A DNA stretch of 64,000 bases from Candidatus Dormiibacterota bacterium (GTDB lineage: Bacteria; Chloroflexota; Dormibacteria; Dormibacterales; Dormibacteraceae): positions 25,459-89,458 of the forward strand of contig JAMXLM010000012.1 in the NCBI GenBank assembly GCA_024280995.1, given 5' to 3'. Each line of letters begins with the position of its first letter. Position 1 is the stretch's first letter. Position numbers and translations under genes: made by a program. The notes below the pieces were generated by a model. It saw nothing but the letters and a program-made list of their open reading frames with translations. It was not told where the DNA came from and did no database searches. Of the stretch, positions 52,694-64,000 are shown in pieces.

Positions 52694-53916
52694 ATGCTTG
52701 ACACCGTGAACGTCGAATTTCCGCCGCCGGGGCGCATCCTCGTCGGCGTCTCGGGCGGCCCGGACTCGACCGCGCTGCTGCTGGCCCTGGACGGTGCCGG
52801 CCGCGAGGTCGTGGCCGCGCACTACGACCACGCGCTGCGCGACGGCTCTGACACCGCGGCCCTCGAGGTCGCCGACCTGTGCGCCCGCCTCGGGGTGCCG
52901 CTCATCTCCGAGCGGCGCGACGTGTCGATGCCGAAGGGATCGTTGCAGGCCGCGGCCCGGACGCTGCGGTACTCCTTCCTGGAGCGCGCGCGCGTCGCCG
53001 CCGGCGCGGATTGGGTCGCGCTCGGGCACACCGCCGACGACGTGGTGGAGGGTGCGGTCATGCACATGCTCCGCGGCTGCGGCCTGGCGGGCCTGCGTGG
53101 CATGCCGGCGCGGCGCGAACGCTACGTGCGGCCCCTGCTGAGCGTTTGGAGAAAGGACGTGCGCGAGTACCTCGACCGCCGCGGAGTCGTCCCATTAGAG
53201 GATCCGTCCAACCGCGACACCCGCTTCGCGCGGGTGCGCGTCCGCCTGCAGATCCTGCCCGCGCTCGAGCGCGACCGGCCTGGCATCACCCGCCGTTTCC
53301 ACGCGGCGGCGATGTCCGCCGCGCGCCTCCAGGCAGAAGCCGAGAGCGCGCCTGCCGACGTGGAGGTTCTGAAGCGGCTGTACGCCGACGCGGGTGGCAG
53401 CCGGCCAGGACTTTCCCGCAGCCACATCGAAGCCATGCGAGCCCTGGCTCGACCCGGCCGCGGCGGTCGCGGCGTCGATCTTCCCGGCGGCCTGCGTTTT
53501 CGTATTGTGGGGGGCCTCATGCAGGTCGTCCCGTCGCAGACACGAGCGCCGGCGATGCCTCGGCTCGAGGTGCGGAGCTGCGCGGGCTGCGATGAGCGCG
53601 ACGCGGTGCACCTTCGCGACGGCCTGGACCTGAGCGTCGGCTTCCGCAGACCGGGTCTTCGGATGCGTCCGGCCGGCGGCCGAGGCACTCGCAAGCTGCA
53701 GGACATCTTCGTCGACGCGCGCGTGCCGCGCGAGGAGCGCGACGCCTGGCCGCTGGTGTTCGCCGGCGACAGGCTGGCGTGGGTGCCGGGTCACGCGGTC
53801 GACGCGGATTTCGTCGCCGCGGGCGCAGGACCGTCGCAGCACGTGTCGCTTGCACCGATGCCGGCTGCGCCGGCGTCGAAAGTTGCTAGGCTAGGTAACT
53901 CCATAGGAGATCTGAG

Positions 53917-53920
<4 letters not shown>
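52694..53920 (+). CDS. tilS: tRNA(Ile)-lysidine synthase
   Basis: 408 residues. The PP-loop ATP motif is [16 protein letters not shown], followed by [42 protein letters not shown] and the C-terminal [25 protein letters not shown] domain typical of TilS. It adds lysine to C34 of tRNA-Ile2 so that it reads AUA. A CAT-anticodon tRNA lies just upstream. The TTG start of ftsH overlaps its stop (TTGA). Confidence 0.94.
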
Positions 53921-55761
<1,841 letters not shown>

Positions 55762-55764
55762 ACC

Positions 55765-55957
55765 GGGCTCGCGAGCTGGGGTTCGTCTGCAGATTCGCGA
55801 CATCGGCGGGCGGAGCCAAGGAACGGGTGGCGTGAGGAGGAACGCAGACGGTGCTGCGTGACGACGAGCGCCAGGCCCCGTGACGCAGGCTTCAGCGCCG
55901 TAGGCGCCCGTCCGCCGAAGGCGTGAAGATGCGACGAACATCCGGCCTCGCGAGCCC
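55765..55957 (+). promoter_or_regulatory. Long structured RNA element before the DUF2520-panBC operon
   Basis: Positions 55765-55813 pair with 55908-55957 almost without interruption: GGGCTCGCGAG with CTCGCGAGCCC (11 bp), GTTCGTC with GACGAAC (7 bp), a short helix after tandem G-A mismatches, and an 11-bp stem (55803-55813 with 55908-55918). Inside are hairpins ACGCAG/CTGCGT and GCGCC/GGCGC. The right arm covers the ATG of the DUF2520 gene. It could be a leader that controls translation, a small RNA, or a mobile palindromic element. No known riboswitch class is recognised. Confidence 0.6.
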
Positions 55958-56744
55958 TGAGCTAACGGTTGCGGGGAGAGGCAAGCTAGGCCGCAGCCTC
56001 GCACGCGCTCTGCACGCGCGGCTCGTTCACGCGCGCGACGGGTTTCGCCTCCCACCTGAGGGCATCCTGTTTCTCGCCGTCCCCGACGGGGTCGTTCCAG
56101 CGATGGCGGAACGCATCGCTGCGATGGGACCCTCGACCGATCTTGCCGTCGTGCACGTGAGCGGGGCGCTCGGCCTGGATGCTCTGCAACCTTTGACCAT
56201 GGTCGGCTCGTTCCATCCGCTGCAGTCGTTTCCCGCGGTTCGCGAGGCATCGGCCTTTCGTGGCATCACGGTCGCCGTCGATGCCAGCACGCGGTCCCTC
56301 GAGCGCCGGCTGGGGAGCCTGGCCCGCCGCGTTGGCGCGCGGCCAAAGCACGTCGGCGACGCCGAGCGCGTGATCTACCACGCTGCCGCCGTCTACGCGT
56401 CGAACTACGTCGACGTGGTCTTCGCCGAGGCCGTTCGCCTGTTGACGACGATCGGTTGGACCGAGAAGGAGGGCATCGATGCTCTCGTACCACTCCTCGA
56501 AGGGACGGCTGCCAACATCCGCCGCCGGGGACCCGTGGGGGCCCTCACGGGACCGATCCGGAGGGGCGATGTGAGCACCCTGACACGGCACCTTCAGGCC
56601 CTCGACCGACCCGACCTTTATCGTATGCTCGGCCTGGCCGCGCTCGGCATCGCAAAGGAAGCGGGCATGGAGCCCGGCGCCGCGGAGCGGACCAGAAGGG
56701 CGCTGACCCGAAATGTGGCAGCGACCCGAAGGAGAAGTGGCTGA
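55929..56744 (+). CDS. Rossmann-fold and DUF2520 domain protein
   Basis: 271 residues from ATG at 55929, 7 nt after GAAGG (GTG at 55923 also in frame). The N-terminal NAD(P) motif is degenerate but visible (LTVAGRGKLGRSLARAL). VGSFHPLQSFP and YHAAAVYASNYVDVVFAEAVRLL are DUF2520 signatures. Such proteins often lie beside panB and panC and resemble short-chain hydroxy-acid reductases. No panE is present, so a ketopantoate-reductase role is conceivable but unproven. The first 13 codons lie in the structured element. The stop overlaps panB (TGATG). Confidence 0.85.
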   Translation: MRRTSGLASPELTVAGRGKLGRSLARALHARLVHARDGFRLPPEGILFLAVPDGVVPAMAERIAAMGPSTDLAVVHVSGALGLDALQPLTMVGSFHPLQSFPAVREASAFRGITVAVDASTRSLERRLGSLARRVGARPKHVGDAERVIYHAAAVYASNYVDVVFAEAVRLLTTIGWTEKEGIDALVPLLEGTAANIRRRGPVGALTGPIRRGDVSTLTRHLQALDRPDLYRMLGLAALGIAKEAGMEPGAAERTRRALTRNVAATRRRSG

Positions 56745-57592
56745 TGACCACGGTGCTGGACGTCCAGCGGTACAAGGACGAGGGCAGGCATTTCGCCATG
56801 CTCACGGCGTACGACTTTCTCAGCGCCCGGATCCTCGACGAAGCCGGCATCCCCATCCTCCTGGTCGGCGACAGCCTCGGCATGGTCATGCTCGGCCATC
56901 CGACGACGCTGCCGGTGACGATGGACGACATGCTGGTCCACGCCAAGGCGGTCTCCCGCGGCGCGCGCCAGGCCCTTCTGGTGGGCGACATGCCGTTCAT
57001 GTCGTACCAGGTGTCGACCGAGGAAGCCGTGCGCAACGCGGGTCGCTTCATTCAGGAAGCGGGCATGCACTCGGTCAAGCTCGAGGGCGGCGGGCCCGCG
57101 ATAGTCGAGATCACCAAGCGCCTGACCGAGATCGGCATCCCGGTGATGGGTCACCTCGGGCTCACGCCTCAGTCGGTGCACACGATGGGCGGCTTCAAGG
57201 TGCAGGGCAAGACGGACGCGCAGGCGGCGCGAATTCTCAAGGACGCCAAGGCGCTCGAGCAGGCCGGGGCTTTCAGCATCGTGCTGGAAGGCATGCCGAG
57301 CAAGCTCGCGGCGTCGATCACGCACGAGCTGCGCATTCCGACCATCGGCATCGGCGCGGGGCCCGCTACCGACGGGCAGGTCCTCGTCTTCCATGACGCG
57401 TTCGGCCTGACCACCGGCAAGGCGCCGAAGTTCGTCAAGCGCTATGCCAACCTGGCCGAGGACATCGCCCGAGCCGCGACCGAGTACGCCGAGGACGTGC
57501 GTACCGGGAAGTTCCCCGGCCCCGAGCACGAGTACTCGACCAACGGTTCGACCCCCGCGAAAGATCCAACCGAGGTCAGATACGGAGGCTGA
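56744..57592 (+). CDS. panB: 3-methyl-2-oxobutanoate hydroxymethyltransferase
   Basis: 282 residues. FAMLTAYDFLSARILDEAGIPILLVGDSLGMV is followed by the metal-site MGHLGLTPQSVH and the IGIGAGPATDGQVLVFHDAFGL motif. The enzyme makes ketopantoate from ketoisovalerate and methylene-tetrahydrofolate, the first committed step to pantothenate and coenzyme A. AAGGAGAAG precedes the ATG. panC follows 22 nt after the stop, measured to the ATG chosen here. Confidence 0.97.
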   Translation: MTTVLDVQRYKDEGRHFAMLTAYDFLSARILDEAGIPILLVGDSLGMVMLGHPTTLPVTMDDMLVHAKAVSRGARQALLVGDMPFMSYQVSTEEAVRNAGRFIQEAGMHSVKLEGGGPAIVEITKRLTEIGIPVMGHLGLTPQSVHTMGGFKVQGKTDAQAARILKDAKALEQAGAFSIVLEGMPSKLAASITHELRIPTIGIGAGPATDGQVLVFHDAFGLTTGKAPKFVKRYANLAEDIARAATEYAEDVRTGKFPGPEHEYSTNGSTPAKDPTEVRYGG

Positions 57593-57614
57593 CGTCTTCG
57601 AGACGCCCGGCGCG

Positions 57615-58430
57615 ATGCTGACGGCATCGCGCCGGTGGCGTCGCGATGGAAAGTCGATCGGTCTCGTGCCCACGATGGGAGCGCTGCACGCCGGCCACCT
57701 GAGCCTGGTCGAGCGCGCGCGGTTGGAGAACGAGCTGGTCGTCGTCAGCGTCTTCGTCAATCCGATCCAGTTCGGGCCGAATGAGGACCTCGAGCGTTAT
57801 CCCCGCGACTGGAACCACGACTTCAAGATGCTGGAGGCGGCCGAGGTGGACGCGGTCTACCGGCCGTCGGTGATGGCGATGTACCCGCCCGAGGCGAGCA
57901 CGCGCGTTCGCGTCGGCGGCCTGACCGACACTCTCGAGGGCGCGGCCCGGCCCGGGCACTTCGAGGGCGTCGCCACGGTGGTGACGAAGCTCTTCGCAGC
58001 CGTCGAGCCGGACCGCGCCTACTTCGGGCAGAAGGACGCGCAGCAGGCGGCCGTCGTGAACCGGCTGTCGCGCGACCTGGACCTGGGCGTCGAGATCCGC
58101 GTCGTGCCGACGGTCCGGGAGCCGGACGGCCTGGCCCTGAGCTCGCGCAACGTCTACCTCAGCGCCGAGGAACGCCATGCGGCCCTGGCGATCAGCGCGG
58201 CGCTGCGCGAGGCGGCGGGCGCCTACGCCTCAGGGGAGCGCGACCAGGCGCGTTTGCGCGCTCGGCTCGCGGCCCGGCTGGCGCTGGAACCGCTGGTCAA
58301 GCCCGAATACGCGGAGCTGGTCGATCCGGCTACTTTCAGGAAGCCCGGAACGCTCGCCGTGATCGCGGCGAAGGTGGGGAAAACCCGCCTCATCGACAAC
58401 CACGACCTCGAAAAACCCTTCCCGGGATAG
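57615..58430 (+). CDS. panC: Pantothenate synthetase
   Basis: 271 residues from the first available ATG. GLVPTMGALHAGHLSLV holds the ATP-binding HxGH-like motif; FVNPIQFGPNEDLERYPR, FFGQKDAQQ-like YFGQKDAQQ and PDGLALSSRNVYLS complete the site. It joins pantoate and beta-alanine. The in-frame codons before the ATG (VFETPGA) look like the normal family start, and a GGAGG at 57584-57588 is placed for a codon at 57594, which is GTC. The true N-terminus may therefore be earlier. Confidence 0.93.
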   Translation: MLTASRRWRRDGKSIGLVPTMGALHAGHLSLVERARLENELVVVSVFVNPIQFGPNEDLERYPRDWNHDFKMLEAAEVDAVYRPSVMAMYPPEASTRVRVGGLTDTLEGAARPGHFEGVATVVTKLFAAVEPDRAYFGQKDAQQAAVVNRLSRDLDLGVEIRVVPTVREPDGLALSSRNVYLSAEERHAALAISAALREAAGAYASGERDQARLRARLAARLALEPLVKPEYAELVDPATFRKPGTLAVIAAKVGKTRLIDNHDLEKPFPG

Positions 58431-58521
58431 GCCACTTTTGTGCGGTACAATTGACGCTCGTTTTGGCGGAGGCCGGTTTGACGACCAAGACCACATCAAT
58501 AACTTCTAGGGGGTTCGTATT

Positions 58522-59724
58522 TTGGCTACTGAGTTCGGTGCCGTCCTGACCCAAGAAAAAGGGGAATCAGACAAGGAGGTTACCGACCAGGAATCATCGG
58601 GCGCGATGACGATGGAGGACTACCTCCACTACGAGGAGGAGGCCTTCAAGACCCCCAACCACGGGGACATCGTGGATGGGATCGTCGTGCGAGTCGACCC
58701 GGACGAGGTCCTCGTCGACATCGGCGCCAAGGCTGAAGGGGTCATCTCGAGCAAGGAGCTCGGGCTGCGCGGAGACACCGATTCCGCCGGTCTCGAGCCC
58801 GGCGACCAGATCAAGGTCTACGTGCTGCAGCCGGAGAACGAGGAGGGCAACGTCGTCCTCTCCCTGCGCCGTGCGCGCGCGGAGACGACCTGGCTCGTGG
58901 CCGCCGAGAAGCAGACGGACGGGACAGTCATCGACGCCGACGTACGCGAGCAGAACAAGGGCGGGCTGATCGTCAACATCCTCGGCCTGCGTGGCTTCCT
59001 GCCCTCATCGCAGGTCGCGCGCGCTTACGCCGGTTCGCTCGAGTCTCTGGTCGGGAAGCGGATCCCGGTGAAGATCCTCGAGGTCAACCGCAAGCGCAAC
59101 CGGCTGATCGTCAGCCAGAAGGCGGCGGAGGACGAAGACCGAGCGCGCAAGCGCGAGGAGCTGTTCAGCCGGCTTCAGACCGGCACGGTCGTGAAGGGCA
59201 CGGTCAGCGGTATCACGTCCTACGGCGCGTTCGTCGACATCGGCGGCGCGGACGGGCTGATCCACATCTCCGAGCTCTCGTGGGACCGCGTCTCCAAGGT
59301 CACGGACGTTCTGCAGCTGGGCGAGGAGGTCACCGTGAAGGTGATCAAGCTCGACCCCGAGCAGACCCGCATCTCGCTGTCGCTGCGTCAGCTGCAGCAG
59401 GACCCGTGGGAGCGGCTGGTGCAGTCGATGCCGGTTGGCTCCATCGTCGAGGGGCAGGTCACCAAGACCAAGAAGTACGGCGCCTTCCTGCAGATCATGC
59501 CGGGGATCGAGGGCTTGCTCCACATCTCCGAGCTCTCGTGGGATCACGTCGAGCGGACCGAGGACGTGCTGAAGGTGGGTGAGACGGTGCAGGTGAAGGT
59601 GATCGGGATCGACACCGCCCGGCGCCGGATCTCGCTGAGCCTGAAGCAGCTGTCGGCGCCGCCGGCGGCGCTTGCGGCCGGGGCGCACCGGCAGCACGAG
59701 TACCCGACCGAAGAAGACGAGTAG
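58522..59724 (+). CDS. rpsA: 30S ribosomal protein S1 (four S1 domains)
   Basis: 400 residues from TTG at 58522, preceded by AGGGGG. Four S1 RNA-binding repeats lie at about 45-110, 125-195, 210-280 and 295-365; the last two carry SYGAFVDIGGADGLIHISELSW and KYGAFLQIMPGIEGLLHISELSW. An acidic N-terminal tail and an acidic C-terminus flank them. Four-domain S1 is usual outside proteobacteria. A TACAAT hexamer (58446-58451) may be its -10 box. Confidence 0.93.
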   Translation: MATEFGAVLTQEKGESDKEVTDQESSGAMTMEDYLHYEEEAFKTPNHGDIVDGIVVRVDPDEVLVDIGAKAEGVISSKELGLRGDTDSAGLEPGDQIKVYVLQPENEEGNVVLSLRRARAETTWLVAAEKQTDGTVIDADVREQNKGGLIVNILGLRGFLPSSQVARAYAGSLESLVGKRIPVKILEVNRKRNRLIVSQKAAEDEDRARKREELFSRLQTGTVVKGTVSGITSYGAFVDIGGADGLIHISELSWDRVSKVTDVLQLGEEVTVKVIKLDPEQTRISLSLRQLQQDPWERLVQSMPVGSIVEGQVTKTKKYGAFLQIMPGIEGLLHISELSWDHVERTEDVLKVGETVQVKVIGIDTARRRISLSLKQLSAPPAALAAGAHRQHEYPTEEDE

Positions 59725-60448
59725 CTAGCCGGCCAGCCCGCGCTCGACCTGGCCGACCACAGCTGCCGGTGTCCGCAGGATGTCTCCTGCTGTGAATCGC
59801 AGCAGCCGGTACCCAGCCTCGAGTAGGCGGTTCTGTCGCCGGTTGTCAGCGGCGAGACTGCCGCGATGACTGATGCCGTCGAACTCGATCGCAAGACGAG
59901 TCTGCGGGTAGTAGAGGTCCGTTCGGGCGATGAAGTTGCCGGCATTGTCGAGGAGCGTTGCCTGGAGCTTCGGCTTTGGAAGACCGTTCGATACCAGGAG
60001 GAAGCGAAGCCGCGATTCCATCGGGGCTCTCGCTCCGCGGATCGGCGCATTCAAGCGCAGCCCGCAACCGACGAACCCCGTGGAACCGCGGATGGGAGGC
60101 GATCCAATCGTGCGTTTCAGCGCTGTCGGTGAGCCCTCGGCGGAACGCCATGTCCAGGACGACGACCGCCTCGACTAGAGCCTGCCGTCGGCCGAGGTCC
60201 GCGACCGTTCGCGTCGCTGACGTCGTCGGAAGATCATTGATTCGGGAAACCTCGCTCCCGAGAAGATCGGAACGACGCACCCGGACACCGGCAATGTGCG
60301 AGGTGAACGAGTTTCTCGGCAGCGTGACCTCCACCGGGTTGCCGAGTCTGCCGTCCAGCCCGTGGAGCCAGGCTGCAGCTGGGCCGGAGAAGACAGCCCC
60401 CGGCGGAAGCCGGTCGCTCAAAACAATCAGCCGGATCAGCGGCAGCAC
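59725..60448 (-). pseudogene. Broken AbiEi-like/DUF559 (VSR-like nuclease) gene
   Basis: The upstream part (GTG at 60448) reads PPGAVFSGPAAAWLHGLDG...TRTVADLGRRQALVEAVVVLDMAFRRGL...GVRRLRAALECADPRSESP, the middle region of AbiEi-like DUF559 proteins. The C-terminal part, in another frame, reads MESRLRFLLVSNGLPKPKLQ...ARTDLYYPQTRLAIEFDG, the DUF559 nuclease-like domain. Removing one base at 60022 joins them as SESP-MESRL, as in intact relatives. The normal N-terminal HTH part is also missing or unstarted. Likely a decaying gene; alternatively a sequencing error or frameshifting. Confidence 0.75.
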
Positions 60449-60518
60449 CGGCCGATGATCGATTCCGGCTCGACGCGTGCCAACCCAGCTTGTTAAGGAG
60501 TGTGCTGGAAACCGGGTC

Positions 60519-62090
60519 TCAGGCCCTCGAAATCGAGCTTTTCAGCACACTCTTGGCTGCCGTGAGCGCCTGCAGAAGCTGCTGGGCCGGCCCGTAGTAC
60601 GGGTCGATCTGCAGCGCCCGCTCGTAGGCGTGCTTCGCCGCCGCGTCGTTCCCCAGCGCCGCCTCCTTGTCCCCCAGCTGCACGTACATTTCCGGCTCCG
60701 TTTCTCCCAGCGCCCCTGCCTTGCGCAGCTCCTCGACCGTCCCGATCGCCCAGTGGTACTGGGCCTGCAGCGGGTCGACTCTGACGGCCAGGTCCGCCCG
60801 GCCCTTGACGTACCAGCCGTCGGCCACCATGGGCAGCGCGGCCAGGGGGATGGCGACCACCGCCAGCAGCAGCGCCACCAGCACCGCGAGTAGGGCTGGC
60901 TTCGCGCCTCTCACCTCAACCGGCTCCCTTGGCGGGGAGACGGAGCTCCAGAGCACGCCCGCGAGCAGCCAGAACGCTCCCGTCGCCGGCGCCCAGTCGA
61001 AGTTGAAAAAGACCCACACGCTGTAGCCGACAATCGCCGCCGCCAGCCCCGGCACCCCGGCCGCGTCCCGCCGCCGCCACGCAGTCCATAGCACCAATCC
61101 GACGACCCACCCGAGCGCCGCGAGCCCAAGCAAGCCCTGCGTGGCCGCGATGTCGAGCGGTCCGGAATGGATCCGGTCGAAGGTCACCAGCCCGGCGTAC
61201 TGGTGGGTCAGGTAGCTACCGAACGAAAGCCCGGTCGCGTCCTCGCCCCAACCCGTCAGAGGCCGCCCGAGAATCAGGCGCAACCCGTCTCCCCACAGAT
61301 GAAGGCGCAGCTCCGGCGGATCGTTGTTCAACCCGCGCAGCGGCGTCGCCAGGAACACGAACGCCGCCAACGCGACCACAGCCGCGGACAGGGCGCCGAC
61401 AGGCACCAGAAGGCGCCGCGGCACGAGAAAGGCGAGCACCGTCAGCGCTGCCGCGAATACGCCGAGCTCGCCGCTGCGCGAGGTCGTCACCCACAGGCCG
61501 GCCGCGAGCGGGATGAAGCTTCCCGCCCACGCGAACTGGAACATGGTGGCGCGCCGCACGCGGTCGATCGCCAGGGGAGCGGCCATGGCGACCAGGGCCG
61601 CGAGCAGGTTGGCGTTTCCCAGGTCGCCGTCGGGCCGGAACGGCGCGTGGGATGCCCACTGGAAGAAGGCTTTGATGCAGGCGATGCAGGTGCCGAACAC
61701 GAACGCCCCGACAACGAAGTCGCGCTGCCGCTGGGTCCGCAGCAGCCACACCGACATCGCGAGGACGCCCAGGTAGGCGAGGCGCACCGGCAGCGACTCG
61801 TACCGTGTGTAGGACCCGATGAGGCTGAGCGGCCATGAGATGGAGAAGGCAAAGGCGAGCAGAGCCGCGGCCGAGGCGAGCGCCAGCGGCATCCGGAGGT
61901 TTCCCAATCCAGCCGCGCGGGGTATCAGTAGGGCTAACCCGACGCCGATGCAGGCGCCGGCGATCACAATCGAGGCGCGCGGGAGAATGAACGAGTCAGA
62001 GATGGAAGGCAGCCAGGCGACCGGCAGCATGAGAGCGACGACGGCCGGAAAGAAGCCGCTGGAGCGTTCGAGCAGGCGCCTCACGGCCAC
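60519..62090 (-). CDS. O-antigen ligase-like (Wzy_C) membrane protein with C-terminal TPR
   Basis: 523 residues from GTG at 62090; the frame is open to 62159, but those codons overlap the promoter region. About 12 membrane helices, with a large extracytoplasmic loop containing LWGDGLRLILGRPLTGWGEDATGL and the HSGPLDIAATQGLLGL segment, as in WaaL/Wzy_C proteins. The C-terminal 90 residues (MYVQLGDKEAALGNDAAAKHAYERALQIDP) are TPR-like. It may polymerise or attach surface glycan. It is divergent from clpC. Confidence 0.82.
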   Translation of the reverse strand: MAVRRLLERSSGFFPAVVALMLPVAWLPSISDSFILPRASIVIAGACIGVGLALLIPRAAGLGNLRMPLALASAAALLAFAFSISWPLSLIGSYTRYESLPVRLAYLGVLAMSVWLLRTQRQRDFVVGAFVFGTCIACIKAFFQWASHAPFRPDGDLGNANLLAALVAMAAPLAIDRVRRATMFQFAWAGSFIPLAAGLWVTTSRSGELGVFAAALTVLAFLVPRRLLVPVGALSAAVVALAAFVFLATPLRGLNNDPPELRLHLWGDGLRLILGRPLTGWGEDATGLSFGSYLTHQYAGLVTFDRIHSGPLDIAATQGLLGLAALGWVVGLVLWTAWRRRDAAGVPGLAAAIVGYSVWVFFNFDWAPATGAFWLLAGVLWSSVSPPREPVEVRGAKPALLAVLVALLLAVVAIPLAALPMVADGWYVKGRADLAVRVDPLQAQYHWAIGTVEELRKAGALGETEPEMYVQLGDKEAALGNDAAAKHAYERALQIDPYYGPAQQLLQALTAAKSVLKSSISRA

Positions 62091-62126
62091 TCTTCTTAAC
62101 CGAAATCGAGTGGCGGAGTCGGACGG

Positions 62127-62164
62127 TATATTAGGTACGGAAGTACCACTCGGTACCACTCAAG
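62127..62164. promoter_or_regulatory. Divergent promoter region of clpC and the O-antigen-ligase-like gene
   Basis: TATATT at 62127-62132 reads as a -10 box on the plus strand, and TAATAT overlaps it on the minus strand. Directly downstream (plus) is GGTAC-GGAA-GTACC, then a tandem GTACCACTC repeat, a possible operator. No clear -35 is visible for either direction. Confidence 0.45.
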
Positions 62165-62225
62165 CGTTAAAGGAGGTGCTGGCCCCACCTAGTAATCGCA
62201 GAAAGGAGTCAGGAGGATAGGGACT

Positions 62226-64000
<1,775 letters not shown>

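Noticed and set aside
62158..62164. ACTCAAG, half of an HspR (HAIR) site upstream of clpC
   Set aside because: The other half (CTTGAGT seven bases upstream) is absent; only 2 of 7 positions match.

Overview
The window comes from a high-GC, free-living bacterium. GTG and TTG starts are common, start/stop overlaps of the GTGA/ATGA type are common, several genes look leaderless (a -10 box 6-7 nt before the start codon), and there is a small bS22-like ribosomal protein. A Terrabacteria lineage such as Chloroflexota/Dormibacterota or a deep actinobacterial relative fits best. That is an inference from gene content; no rRNA gene is present to place it. I see no prophage, insertion sequence or CRISPR array. 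Nearly everything is chromosomal, with one surface-glycan accessory island.

Layout. 1-8.4 kb: a LutB-like Fe-S protein (cut by the window edge), a thioredoxin-fold DUF255 protein, an M20 peptidase coupled to a FixX-type ferredoxin, thioredoxin reductase, secreted proteins, and YqeY and VOC proteins. 8.4-13.3 kb (minus strand): Mrp Fe-S carrier, DUF971, DUF3048, LysM lipoprotein and a membrane protein, apparently one operon. 13.3-15.9 kb: nicotinate phosphoribosyltransferase, a uracil-DNA glycosylase, a YCII-like protein and RsmE. 15.9-18.7 kb: an arginine deiminase/antiporter pair with its own promoter. 18.8-28.5 kb: an HNH endonuclease with a consensus promoter, LepA, a sugar epimerase, YbaK, HemW, and the CIRCE-hrcA-grpE-dnaJ heat-shock group, which has no dnaK. 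28.6-34.5 kb: a lipoprotein, a large PAS/GAF/GGDEF/EAL protein and RmlD.

34.5-45.0 kb is the most unusual part. Six genes overlap by 4 nt each: a tandem-HTH regulator, a cellulose-synthase-like GT2 enzyme, a short exosortase/archaeosortase-family transpeptidase, a flippase-like/GT4 fusion, a GT-C membrane glycosyltransferase and a methyltransferase. Two sugar-nucleotide epimerases face them. The GT2 protein ends in its own signal-peptide-like segment, a secreted domain and a PEP-CTERM-like tail (PES, hydrophobic helix, arginine cluster). Enzyme and candidate sorting substrate therefore appear fused and encoded directly before their own sortase. I infer a self-contained surface-glycan or glycoprotein anchoring system.

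45.0-64.0 kb is housekeeping: YbeY, Pth, Mfd, MazG, an FtsB-like protein, initiator tRNA-Met, a 28-residue bS22-like protein, a second CAT-anticodon tRNA, TilS, FtsH, a DUF2520-panB-panC cluster behind a long structured RNA element, ribosomal protein S1, a frameshifted DUF559 pseudogene, an O-antigen-ligase-like protein and ClpC (cut by the right edge). Several intergenic hairpins in this half are strongly paired and have no assigned role.
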